Translations under genes and position numbers: made by a program | Part shown: piece after piece, positions 38,298 through 46,985 of the stretch | Position numbering within the stretch: position 1 is the stretch's first letter | Layout of the letters: every line of letters starts with the position of its first letter | From: Salinilacustrithrix sp034522155 | GTDB taxonomy: Bacteria; Actinomycetota; Acidimicrobiia; Acidimicrobiales; Salinilacustritrichaceae | Assembly (NCBI GenBank): GCA_034522155.1 | Contig: JAXHLP010000002.1 | Coordinates: 1-64,000, forward strand | Direction: 5' to 3' | DNA: 64,000 nucleotides | Notes under the pieces: model-generated | What the model saw: the letters and a program-made list of their open reading frames with translations, nothing else | What the model was told of the DNA's origin: nothing | Databases searched by the model: none

Positions 38298-39408
38298 ACG
38301 GCGGAGCACGCCGGCATCCACGATCGTCGGCGAACTGCGACTCGACGAGCTCGAGGCTGTGACGGGCGTCGACGTGGTCGGCACCGCTCGCCACCAGGCG
38401 CTCCCACAGCGCGTCGTCGGAGAGCAGCCGGGTGATGCCGGCGGCCATGTCGCCGGCGTCGGCCGCGATCAGCGCGTGTTCGCCCTGCACCAGGTCGAGG
38501 CCTTCGGCGCCGACGGGGGTGGTGACGACCGGTGTCCGGGCCATCAGCGCCTGGATCACCTTCCGCTTGACGCCGGCACCGTGCAGGAGCGGCACGAGCG
38601 CGATGCGGGATCGGTGCAGGTACGGCTGCATGGAGGGCACCCAGCCCACGAGGTGCACGCCCGGCACGGTGTCGTCGATGGGCAGCTTGGCCTGCGTCAG
38701 CCAGTTCCCGATGATGCTGACCGGGTGTTCGTCGAGCAGGTCGCGGTCCAGCAGCGGCACCACCTCGTTGCAGAGGAACTGGGCCGCCTCCCGGTTGGGG
38801 ACATGACGGAAGTTGCCGACGAAGAACATGCCTCGGCGCTCGGCGAGCGGCACCGGTGAGCGCGGGACCTGCTCGGCGAGCGGGAGGGTGAAGACGCGGT
38901 CGTGGCCGAGGAAGTCGCCGAGCAGCTGCTGTTCCTTCTCCGATACGGCGATGATGGCGTCGGCGGCGTTGTAGGTGTTGAGCTCGCGCGACGCCTCGGC
39001 GCCGAACGACGACTCGAGGTTGCTGCGACGGCCGAAGGAGCTCCGCGCATTGCGGAGGAAGTGGACGTCCATCGAGTTGACGACGATCCGGGTCCGGCGG
39101 GAGTGCTCGCGGACGATCGGGATGATGCGTTCGGCGAGCTCCCAGAACGCGATGACGGCGAGGTCGAAGTTCCCCGACCGCAGGATCTTGTCGGCCCACC
39201 CGAAGCCGGCGTACGTGGAGACGCCCATCCGGCGGAGGCGTGCCGCGTGGCGCTCCTCGGCCACCCCCTCCTCCTCGCGGGCGAGGAAGGTGACGTCCCA
39301 CCCGGCGTCGAGCAGGAAGCGGATCGTGTTGTCCACGTCCTGGGATCCGCTGTCGCGGTCGAAGGCCGGCATGCGGGTGTGCACGACGAGGGCGCGACGA
39401 ACACTCAT
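38297..39408 (-). CDS. GT4-family glycosyltransferase
   Basis: The ATG at 39408 overlaps the stop of the upstream gene (ATGA). Almost one frame: MSVRRALVVHTRMPAFDRDS, NTIRFLLDAGWDVTFLAREE, STYAGFGWADKILRSGNFDL, TRIVVNSMDVHFLRNARSSF, YNAADAIIAVSEKEQQLLGD, then the second GT-B domain GMFFVGNFRHVPNREAAQFL, IIGNWL, GVHLVGWVPSMQPYLHRSRI, ALVPLLHGAGVKRKVIQALM, ARTPVVTTPVGAEGLDLVQG, LSDDALWERLVASGADHV, HSLELVESQF. The VPLLxGAGxKxKxxxAL.A..PVVTT..GAEG block is typical of GT4 enzymes acting in polysaccharide assembly. The C-terminal junction near 38300 is not resolved. Confidence 0.82.
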
Positions 39409-40772
39409 CGGCGGCACGACTCCACGTCGTCCCGGGCGAGCAGGTAGCGCCATGCACCCTCGCTCAGCTCGGTGGGTCGCTGGGGCCGCAGGTCGAGGAC
39501 ACGCTGCCACGACGATTCGCGCAGCGGCGTCGACGCCTCGCCGCCGTCGCCGCGCACGCGCACGGACGTGACGTCGGGGTGGTAGCGCACCGACCCGCCG
39601 GTGGCCCACACCTGGCTGCACCACTCGCGGAGGAAGGCGGCGCCGCTGACCGACTCCGGTCGGGGGGTCTCGGTTCCAGCAGCTCGGCCGACGCCGCGAG
39701 AAAGCCCGGCGACCAGCAGACCGGGCGGGCGTAGTCGTGCCACGGGGCTCGGACGTCGGCGGAGCCGTGGCCGACGAGGGCGACGGAGCGGTCGGCGAAG
39801 ACCGTGCCGCCGGCCGACTCGAGGACGCCGTCGCTGCTGATGATCCTGCCCGACACCGCGGTCGACGGGTCGGCGACGGTGTGGTCGGCCGCGGCTCGCA
39901 TGCTGCCGGGAAGGGGCAGGACGTAGGGCTCGACGACGCACGACGACGTCGTGGCCGTCGACGGCGACCGGTGCCGGCCGCGTCGATCGATGCCGAAGCG
40001 CAGCTCGGCCCCGGCGTCGTGGGCCCGACGGCCGAGTGCCGCCCGCCAGCGGTCGTCGTCGTCGGGGTCGGCGGAGATGACCAGCACGTGCGGCGCCGGC
40101 ACGGCCTCGGCCGTTCGACCAGCGAGTGGACCTCGGCGACCTCGATCCCACCCTGCTCGGGCGCCGCGACGACCACGACGCCCCGGGTGGCGACGCGGGT
40201 CGGTTCGGCGAGGTCGCAGTCCCCGTCGACGACGACGACGGGCACCGAGTCGTCGAGGTAAGGCAGGTCGTCGCCCGCGCCGGGGGGCGGAACGTCGCGA
40301 GGCCCGGCAGCTCGGTCGACACATCGAGCGATGTCCGGTCGAGGACCGCGGGCTCCCCGGACTCGGGAGGGCAGAGGCCCTCGACCGCGGCCGCGCAAGC
40401 GAGGAGGCGTCCGGCGTCGGGCGACTCGTCGAGGTCGAACGCGAGGCCGGCGTGCTCCACGTCGGCGAGGGTTCGGTACGTGCCGACGAGGTGGTCCCGG
40501 AACAGGACGTGCTCCTGGAACCACGGGCGAGAGCCCTCGGGGACGAGCAGCCGGTCGTGGCCCTCGAAGCGCAGCGCCTCGAGGTGGGCGATGTGTGCGA
40601 GGTCGTCGGTCAGCGGCGCGCCCCCGGTGACCTGCGGGAACGGTGTGCCCGCCGGCGACCGGACGCCACGCACGTCGGGGGGGCTCCCCGGCTGGACGAC
40701 CAACCACGCTCCGCCGGCCTCCACGGTGGAATCCGACGCAGGTCGGCGAACGCCGTCCTTCCAGCCCTTCAA
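39405..40772 (-). CDS. GT2-related protein lacking clear catalytic motif
   Basis: The start is placed at TTG 40772, overlapping the TGA of the upstream gene (TTGA). The N-terminal region has LVVQPGSPPDV, PFPQVTGGAPLTDDLAHIAH, LEALRFEGHDRLLVPEGSRP, WFQEHVLFRDHLVGTYRTLA, HAGLAFDLDESP, the same HLEALR..G...LLVP.....W....FR.HL...Y segment that precedes the GT2 domains of the neighbouring protein. The C-terminal half reads PHVLVISADPDDDDRWRAAL, SMRAAADHTVADPSTAVSGR, IISSDGVLESAGGTVFADRS, PWHDYARPVCWSPGFLAASA, GAAFLREWCSQVWATGGSVR, YHPDVTSVRVRG. It resembles the acceptor half of rhamnan-type GT2 enzymes, but an intact DxD donor motif was not identified. Frame changes near 40280, 40100, 39900 and 39680. 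Confidence 0.55.
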   Translation of the reverse strand: MKGWKDGVRRPASDSTVEAGGAWLVVQPGSPPDVRGVRSPAGTPFPQVTGGAPLTDDLAHIAHLEALRFEGHDRLLVPEGSRPWFQEHVLFRDHLVGTYRTLADVEHAGLAFDLDESPDAGRLLACAAAVEGLCPPESGEPAVLDRTSLDVSTELPGLATFRPPARATTCLTSTTRCPSSSSTGTATSPNRPASPPGASWSSRRPSRVGSRSPRSTRWSNGRGRAGAARAGHLRRPRRRRPLAGGTRPSGPRRRGRAALRHRSTRPAPVAVDGHDVVVRRRALRPAPSRQHASRGRPHRRRPVDRGVGQDHQQRRRPRVGRRHGLRRPLRRPRRPRLRRRPSPVARLRPPGLLVAGLSRGVGRAAGTETPRPESVSGAAFLREWCSQVWATGGSVRYHPDVTSVRVRGDGGEASTPLRESSWQRVLDLRPQRPTELSEGAWRYLLARDDVESCRR

Positions 40773-42271
40773 GGCCGGCCCGCGTGTGGCACGGGGCCCG
40801 GTCGGGACGGGGCGAGCGCCCGGCCGCGCCGTCGCGCGATCACCTGGGCGCGGGCTCGCCGGCCCGCGGTCCGAGCATGGCGCAGGGCCCGCTGTGCCGG
40901 CGGCGGCATCCGCTTGGCGGCGACCTCCAGCTCGGCGATCGCGGCGCGAGGCCCGCCGTTCGGCCGCTCGGCGTGGCGCTGCGAACGGCTGCATCGGCTC
41001 GGAGGCGGCAGCCGGCGTCTGGAGCGCACCGGACGCGGGGACGCGGCCCGTTTGGTCCGGCCGAGCACTCGACGCACCGGGCGGAGCACGTGCTGCTCGC
41101 CGGCCCGCTTCGCCTTGCGGACCGCGCGCTGAGGTGTGGCGATGAACGCGTCGACCCGGGCGATGGCACCCTCGAGCTCGCGCTCGAGCTCGCCGAGTCG
41201 GTGCGTCGTCTTCTCGAAGTCCTCCCGGAGGCCATCGGCCGTTCGGAGCGCGTCCGCGTGCATCGTCCGCAGCTCGCCGGTCGTGGTCGACAGCTTGGCT
41301 TCGAGCTCGCGTGTCCGGACCCGGCTGCGTCGCTGTTCGAGCTCGGCTGCGTTCCCGCTCGAGCGCTCACCCTCGACCTCGGCGATCCGCGCCCGGAAGT
41401 CCTCCTCCCGCTCCTTGAGCCGTTCGATCGCCGCCTGGCGCTGGTCGGCATGCCGGGCGGCCACCGCGCCGTCGAGCACCAGACGCCGGACGCGACCTTC
41501 GTCGGCGGGAGCGGAGGGCGCAACCGGGACGCCGGCCTCCTCGCACAGCGTCGGCGTAGAGCTCGCGCAGCGTCGCACTGACCCCGGCGTCGGCGAGGTC
41601 GACGTCGATGGTGTGGTGGCGCAGGTCCTCGCGGACGACGGACTCGGCCGGTTGCAGGCCCGCGAACGAACACAGCCGGGCGAGCTCGCCGGCAGGGTCG
41701 TGGAAGAAGCTCTCGTAGTGGGTGACGAGGATTCGCTCGGACGGCACGGCGTCGCGGATCGTCGCGTAGTAGCGCTCCCAGAGGTGGAGGCCGAGCGAGT
41801 AGGAGTTCTGGTTCCTGCGCTTGAGCGACAGGGCGACCTCGATCGGATGCCGCACACAGAGGATGAAGTGCAGGTCGGGCTCGAGGTCGAGCCAGAACGG
41901 TGCGGTCAGACAGAGGCGGGGGTCCTTGAAGCCCCACCGATCGTGCTTCCGCAGGCCCTCGAGGGCCGCGACGGCGTCGTCGACGACGGGCGCGACCCGG
42001 GGATCATCGGCGGCCTGGGGCGGGAGCGCGCGGGCGGGTTGTCCCAGGCGCCGCCGGTGGCCTCGAGGAGCTCGTCGTTGCAGGCGACGATCGCCTTGTT
42101 CTCCCAGAAGCCTTCGGGGTTGTCGTCTGCGGCCTCGATGAACTCGTCGTCCGCGTCGCCGAGCAGGTGCAGGCCCGACTCGTGCAGGGCGCGCGTGATC
42201 ATCGACGTCCCCGACCGGTGCATGCCCGTGATCGCTACCGGATGCCGCAAGCTCCCACATCCCCGATCCAT
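40769..42271 (-). CDS. Sulfotransferase with C-terminal coiled coil
   Basis: ATG at 42271: MDRGCGSLRHPVAITGMHRS with phosphosulfate loop ITGMHRSGTSMITRALHESG (42234-42175). Then EFIEAADDNPEGFWENKAIV, CNDELLEATGGAWDNPP, HDRWGFKDPRLCLTAPFWLD (41942-41885), FILCVRHPIEVALSLKRRNQ (3'-phosphate motif, 41865-41805), LHLWERYYATIRDAVPSERI, LVTHYESFFHDPAGELARLC. From about residue 270 a long coiled coil follows: QAAIERLKEREEDFRARIAE, VRTRELEAKLSTTTGELRTM, DFEKTTHRLGELERELEGAI, then a basic alanine/arginine-rich tail. The coiled coil is unusual for a sulfotransferase and may mediate complex assembly. The TGA at 40769-40771 overlaps the next start. Frame changes near 42040 and 41545. Confidence 0.75.
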
Positions 42272-42349
42272 CTCGACGTTCCAGGACGAACGCTCACCAT
42301 AGGCCAGCGCGCATCGACGGCTTCGAGCGACCGTCTGCTGCGCCGGAGA

Positions 42350-43102
42350 TCAGGGGAGGTAGCCGTTGTCCTCGAGCACGGCCTGCGCTCGGTCGGTCCC
42401 GAGGAACGACGGTGAACGCCTCGACGTCGTCCGAGCTGGTCGAGCGCGACGCTGACGAAGTCGATCACGATGTTCTGCTCTTCGTCGAGTTCGACGAGCT
42501 CGACGCCGTCGGGCACGTCGAGGCCGGCCCGGAACATCGGCAGCGGCGTCGATGTCTCCTGACGCGACCTGCTCGAGCGCCTCGTCCTCGCATCCGGTCT
42601 CGACGGTCTCGGGGTCGGGAGTGACGCCGAACCTCTCGAGCGCGGTGAGCACGAAGTCGCCGAAGGGCGTCTCCACACCGCACACCCTCGTGGTGCTGGT
42701 GCTGTCCGGCGCGAACGCGTCGACCGTCAGGTCGTCCGGGTTTCCTTCCGGCACGGCGTACACGACGGGGTTCCGGCCGAGCGGTTGGGGCTCGGCGTCG
42801 ACGTCGTCACCGATCCAGTTCGGCGGGGTGATGGCCACGTCGGTGCCGTTGCTCAGGGCATCGTTCATGTCCGGCTCGCCGTCGACGGTCCGCAGCGCGA
42901 CTTCGACGTCGGGTTCTTCCTCGCCGAAGGCTGCGACGAGCTCCTCGAGCATCGGCTCGGACACCGCTGGCCCGACGAGATCGACGATGCCGTCTGCGGC
43001 AGCCCCGTTGTCGTTGCCGTCGCCACCGCCGTCGTCGTCGTCGCCGCAGGCGGCCAGCAGGAGCATGGCCACGCCCAGCACGGAGATCATCTTGCGTCGC
43101 AT
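42350..43102 (-). CDS. ModA-like lipoprotein (ABC solute-binding protein)
   Basis: The ATG at 43102 follows GGAGG at an ideal distance. The signal peptide MRRKMISVLGVAMLLLAACG has a lipobox (LAAC) and is followed by an Asp/Gly-rich linker (DDDDGGGDGNDNG), so the protein is anchored to the outside of the membrane. The body reads VDLVGPAVSEPMLEELVAAF, DVEVALRTVDGEPDMNDALS, GTDVAITPPNWIGDDVDAEP, QPLGRNPVVYAVPEGNPDDL, CGVETPFGDFVLTALERFGV, GCEDEALEQVASGDIDAA, then after a frame change near 42555 GLDVPDGVELVELDEEQNIV, FLGTDRAQAVLEDNGYLP. The layout matches molybdate/anion-binding ModA-type proteins (no permease or ATPase nearby). Ligand unknown; sulfate or another oxyanion would suit the sulfation genes, but that is a guess. 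Confidence 0.75.
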   Translation of the reverse strand: MRRKMISVLGVAMLLLAACGDDDDGGGDGNDNGAAADGIVDLVGPAVSEPMLEELVAAFGEEEPDVEVALRTVDGEPDMNDALSNGTDVAITPPNWIGDDVDAEPQPLGRNPVVYAVPEGNPDDLTVDAFAPDSTSTTRVCGVETPFGDFVLTALERFGVTPDPETVETGCEDEALEQVASGDIDAAADVPGRPRRARRRRARRTRRRAEHRDRLRQRRARPARTTSRRSPSFLGTDRAQAVLEDNGYLP

Positions 43103-43185
43103 CGACCAAACCTCCATCGAGAGGAGCGAGAGCATAGTCAGCGTGGCGTCGACGGTCGGAGCGCGACCGTGGCCCAGGTCCGCGG

Positions 43186-44133
43186 TCAGGCGCGTCTGGA
43201 CGAGTCGCGTGCCGGTGGCCGAGGCTGCGCCGCCCGCGCCGACTGCTCGACGTGGGGCAGCACCGACGCGTGCACCGTGCCGACGTAGACCGGGGAGGCA
43301 TCCGGTGGTCGATGGCGTTCGCCCCGGATCGCCTCGTAGTCGGTCTGCATCTCCTCGAACGTGAAGCGTCGTGAGGTGGCCGCGCCACCGTGGAACTGGT
43401 GGAACGTCCCCTCGCCGAGCAGCTCGATCAGCTGCGTGTCGGGCAGGTGGCAGGCGCGGCGGTACAGGTCGTGGTTGGCGAGCCCGCCGCCGGGCAAGCG
43501 GAACCGCTCATCCAACCCGCCGAGCTCCTCCCACACCGATCGTGTGAGGAACAGGCTGTTGCTCTCGCCCTTGACGCCGAAGATCCCCCGACCGGATGAA
43601 CCGGCGAGGGTGCTGATCTCGAACAACCGGTAGCCGTCCTCCTCCCAGCCGGACCCGGCCAGCAGCTCGTCTTCGACGGTCTGGTCGTAGCCGACCTCGG
43701 GAGCGCGCATGTGCGTGGTGCTGCCCAGGTGCCAGGCGGTGGCGGTGATCACCGGTCGTGGGGACAGGACCGCTGCCCGCCGTGCCCCGGCGAGGAGGCC
43801 GGGAGAGGTGAGTCGGGCACCGTCGATGAGGAGACCGACGAGGTCGCCGCGCGCCAGGTCGATCCCTCGGTTGGCGGCGGACACGGGAGAGGCCGGGGCA
43901 TCGGCGATGGTCTCGACGCGGAGCGTTCCGGCGAAGCCGTCGGCGAGATCGTCACCGGGAGGCTGTGGTGAGCCGTTGTCGACGACGATCACCTCGTAGT
44001 CGTCGTGTTCGATGTGGCGCTGGTGCGACGGGCTGAGGGAGCGCAGCGTGCGGGGCAGCTCGCGGGCCATGTCGTAGCTGACCACGACGACGCTCAACGG
44101 CGGCCGGCGTGGCCGGAGTGGACCGAGCCTCAT
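43186..44133 (-). CDS. GT2-family glycosyltransferase, intact (315 aa)
   Basis: Single clean frame. The ATG at 44133 overlaps the stop of the upstream gene (ATGA). Motifs: LSVVVVSYDMARELPRTLRS, DYEVIVVDNGSPQPPGDDLA, NRGIDLARGDLVGLLIDGAR (the DxA position of the donor site), LTSPGLLAGARRAAVLSPRP, SNSLFLTRSVWEELGGLDER, FRLPGGGLANHDLYRRACHL and GEGTFHQFHGGAATSRRFTF. The pattern DGARLTSPG, GGL.ER..LPGGGLAN.DLY and GEG.FHQ.HGG is the same as in the GT2 domains of modules A, B and C, so this is a stand-alone fourth paralog and helps define the family boundaries there. The donor sugar is unknown. Confidence 0.88.
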   Translation of the reverse strand: MRLGPLRPRRPPLSVVVVSYDMARELPRTLRSLSPSHQRHIEHDDYEVIVVDNGSPQPPGDDLADGFAGTLRVETIADAPASPVSAANRGIDLARGDLVGLLIDGARLTSPGLLAGARRAAVLSPRPVITATAWHLGSTTHMRAPEVGYDQTVEDELLAGSGWEEDGYRLFEISTLAGSSGRGIFGVKGESNSLFLTRSVWEELGGLDERFRLPGGGLANHDLYRRACHLPDTQLIELLGEGTFHQFHGGAATSRRFTFEEMQTDYEAIRGERHRPPDASPVYVGTVHASVLPHVEQSARAAQPRPPARDSSRRA

Positions 44134-46092
44134 GGCTTGGCCCGGCGTTGGATGGCGACGAGGTCGTGGGCCTCGAGTTGCGCGAGGAGCTCGGCGGCGC
44201 GGTGGTCCAGCGTGTGCGCGCCCAGCACGATGGCGCGCCCCGTTCGGCCCGCGCCCGGGCGTGGTCGGGCTGGTCGAGTACGTCCTCGACGGCCGATCGG
44301 AGGCTGGCTGCGTCGTGGTAGGTCGGCACGGTCTCGCCGAAGAGCTGTGGCACCTCGTCGAGGTGGTCGCTCACGATCGGGACGCCGCAGGCCAGGACGT
44401 CGAAGACGCGGTTCGAGACGAAGCCCGACGCCTTCATCGTCCCCCAGTGGTCGTTCAGGACCACGCCCGCGGAGCAGTACACGGTCGGGAGATCTTCGTT
44501 GGGGACGTGGTCGGCGACGACGAGCTCCGGATCGATGAGCTTCTCCCAGCCCGAGCCGTAGATCGCCGGGCGCAGACCGGCTTCCAGTGCGGTGGCGACC
44601 GAGTCCCGCAGCCGCTCCCGAGACTTCGCCACGATCGTCACCGGGTGCTGGTGCACCGGATCGGGTCGAGCCGGGCCGGAACCGGTGGTGGTCGGTGGCC
44701 TGGAGCAGGACCGCGACCGGGGTGTCGGTGCGTTCGCGGAGCTCGGCCGCGAACCGCTCGGACGCCACGCAGACGAGGTCGGCGTCGTCGCACTCCTCGG
44801 TGGTCACCGACTCCGGGTGGCTCACGATCCACAGGACGTGGACCTGTCCCGCGGTCCGTGGGGGACGTGCGGAGACCACGCAGCACGACGTGGACGTCGC
44901 ACGCTCGCCCGGGGATGTGTCTCGGCCTCGTCGCCGGTCTGGAGGACGGCGGTGTGACCCAGCGCACTCGAGCGCTCGCGCCAGGCCGGTCGCCAGGTGC
45001 CAGTCGCCCCACCGCTCGGTGAGCTTCCGGCTCGGCACGGCGGTGGTGATCGCGATGCGGAGCCCACCGTCGTCCCCGGCCGCTCTGGGCAGGACCGATC
45101 CGCCGTGACGCTCGACCACACGCCGCCAGGCGAGGGAGTCGACGCCCACCGGCGTGCGGAGTGCCTCCAGGCTCTCGACCGGCCGGTCAGTCGGCCACCA
45201 GCGCCTCGCCCACGCAGAGCACCCGCCCCCCGGCCGCTCGCAGCCGGATGCACAGCTCCACGATGGCGGCATCCACGTCCGGGACCGAACCTGAGAGCCC
45301 GCCCACCGAGGTGACGGCATCGCGGCGCAGCAGGACGGCAGAAGCCGAGGCGGCCGGTACTTCGTCCAGGTGGAGGCCGTCTCGGACCTCGTCCCCGGCT
45401 CCGAGCGCGATCAACAGCGGTGTGCCGAGCCGATCCTCCACTGCGAGGCCACGTTCCCGGGTGAGCATGTCGTGTGGCGTGGCGTGCGGCAGCTTCCGGT
45501 CGGGGTGCACGATGTGCGCGCTGGCGGCCACGACCCCGTCGGCCATGGCCGCCCGGAGCCGTTCGACCCACCGGCGGTCCAACGCCTCGATGTTCGACCG
45601 GTGGATGCACACGAACTCGGTCGGTGCGGCGGCGATCCGCCGGTCGAGGTCGAGCACGGCGCCGATGCCGCTGTCGGAGCACGCCTCGTCGATCGACAGG
45701 ACCGTGACGTCGCGGTGCGGATCGGCGGCCGGCAATCCCGCAACCGCCGCACGGAGGGCCCGTCGCCGGCGCGGACGATCTCCCCGGCTCGCCAGCGCGC
45801 GGGCTGTCACGCTGGCCCGACGCCGCAGCGAGCCCACTGCGGCGATCGTTCGCCCGGTGGGTCCCCGGAGCGGCGCGAGTGCTCGGTCGGCGCGGAGGGC
45901 GACGCGCACGACCGGCCGGGTCCGCAGCGATCGCAGGTCTGCGAGATGGGCTTCCGCCTGCTCGCGCCAGAACGCCGCTGCAGCACGCTCGGCGTCGGCG
46001 AGATCGCCGGTGGTCGAAGGCCGCTGGACGTCGCTCACCCGGCACGCCCCCGCCCTCGTCGCACGATGCGGCTGCAGATGGAACGCCCCCAC
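44130..46092 (-). CDS. Fusion of GT2-like and CgeB-type GT4 glycosyltransferases
   Basis: The N-terminal half (46092-45190; alternative GTG start 46038) is one frame: LADAERAAAAFWREQAEAHL, VTVLSIDEACSDSGIGAVLD, TEFVCIHRSNIEALDRRWVE, GVVAASAHIVHPDRKLPHAT, ASAVLLRRDAVTSVGGLSGS, DVDAAIVELCIRLRAAGGRV. A frame change near 45190 leads into VESLEALRTPVGVDSLAWRR and the GT4 half: LRIAITTAVPSRKLTERWGD, WHLATGLARALE, VHVLWIVSHPESVTTEECDD, ADLVCVASERFAAELRERTD, HPVTIVAKSRERLRDSVATA, GSGWEKLIDPELVVADHVPN, CSAGVVLNDHWGTMKASGFV, SNRVFDVLACGVPIVSDHLD. The last two blocks are the CgeB/Glyco_trans_1_2 signature. It may be one bifunctional protein or two genes whose junction is hidden at the frame change. Confidence 0.75.
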
Positions 46093-46101
46093 ATCGCCGT
46101 G

Positions 46102-46107
46102 AACCTA
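46102..46107 (-). promoter_or_regulatory. Candidate -10 element TAGGTT
   Basis: On the minus strand TAGGTT (TAnnnT class) ends nine bases before the GTG at 46092, which would make the transcript leaderless or nearly so. It is the minus-strand half of a 68-base divergent promoter region shared with the sulfotransferase starting at 46161. Confidence 0.35.
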
Positions 46108-46148
46108 CCTCGTCCCCTCCGCACCGAACCTGCCCGGCCCGGACCGGT

Positions 46149-46154
46149 TAGCTT
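46149..46154 (+). promoter_or_regulatory. Candidate -10 element TAGCTT, leaderless start
   Basis: TAGCTT ends six bases before the GTG at 46161, the spacing expected when transcription starts at the first base of the coding sequence. No Shine-Dalgarno sequence is present. The same hexamer and nearly the same spacing occur before the gene at 63507. Confidence 0.45.
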
Positions 46155-46160
46155 CTCGCG

Positions 46161-46929
46161 GTGGCATTGCCGGATTTCATCATCGGCGGGGCGTCGAAGA
46201 GCGGCACGACGTCGTTGTACCGCTGGATCGGGAGTCACCCCGACGTCGAGGTGCCGGCGAGCAAGGAGTTGCGGTTCTTCGACGGCTACAACGCCGACAA
46301 GGGCTGGGACTGGTACGTGGACCAGATTCCCCGATCGCGTCGTGACGGGCGAGGCATCGCCCCGCTACCTGACCGACGCCGATCCCGTGGAGATCGACGC
46401 CCGGCTGCCTGAGGTGAAGCTGATCTTCCTCCTGCGCGAGCCGGTCGCCCGCGCGTACTCCGACTACTGGATGCACCGTGCTCTCGGATCCGACGACCGA
46501 TCGTTCGAGGATGCCCTGGAGTCACCTGGCGTGTGGCGGCGATGCATCGTCACCGGCGAGTACCACCGCCACCTCCGTCGCTTCCGCGAGGTGGTCGGCG
46601 ACGACCGGATGTGCGTCCTGCTCACCGACGACATCGAGTCCGACGCGTCGGGGTCGTTCGACACCGTGTGCCGGTACCTCGGGATCGAGCCCGTCCAGAC
46701 CGGACCGGTCGGATCCGTGGTCAACGCGAGGGTCGGCTACCGGTCGGTGCGTCTACGACATCTCACACCGCGCCTGCCGAGTCTCGCTCGGCGCGTGGTC
46801 GGGCGCATCAACACGACCACGCTCGACTACCCACCGATGCGATCGGACACGCGCGATCGGCTGCGGGACCACTTCGGGCCGCACAACGCGGCATTGGCCT
46901 CGTTCCTCGATCGTCCCTTGCCCTGGTGA
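46161..46929 (+). CDS. Sulfotransferase (heparan-type Sulfotransfer_1)
   Basis: The GTG at 46161 opens MALPDFIIGGASKSGTTSLY; the phosphosulfate loop GGASKSGTTSLYRWIGSHPD resembles N-deacetylase/sulfotransferase-type enzymes. Then VPASKELRFFDGYNADKGWD and WYVDQIP; a frame change near 46330 leads to VVTGEASPRYLTDADPVEID, LPEVKLIFLLREPVARAYSD (3'-phosphate motif with LREP..R.YSDY), WMHRALGSDDRSFEDALESP, GEYHRHLRRFREVVGDDRMC, DTVCRYLGIEP, and a C-terminal RSDTRDRLRDHFGPHNAALA. TGA at 46927-46929. About 256 residues, normal length. It diverges from the fused glycosyltransferase on the minus strand. Confidence 0.85.
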
Positions 46930-46985
46930 GCGGGCGGACGGCGAGGGATCGACACCACGGCATCGCGACATGGCAGCATTCGGCG

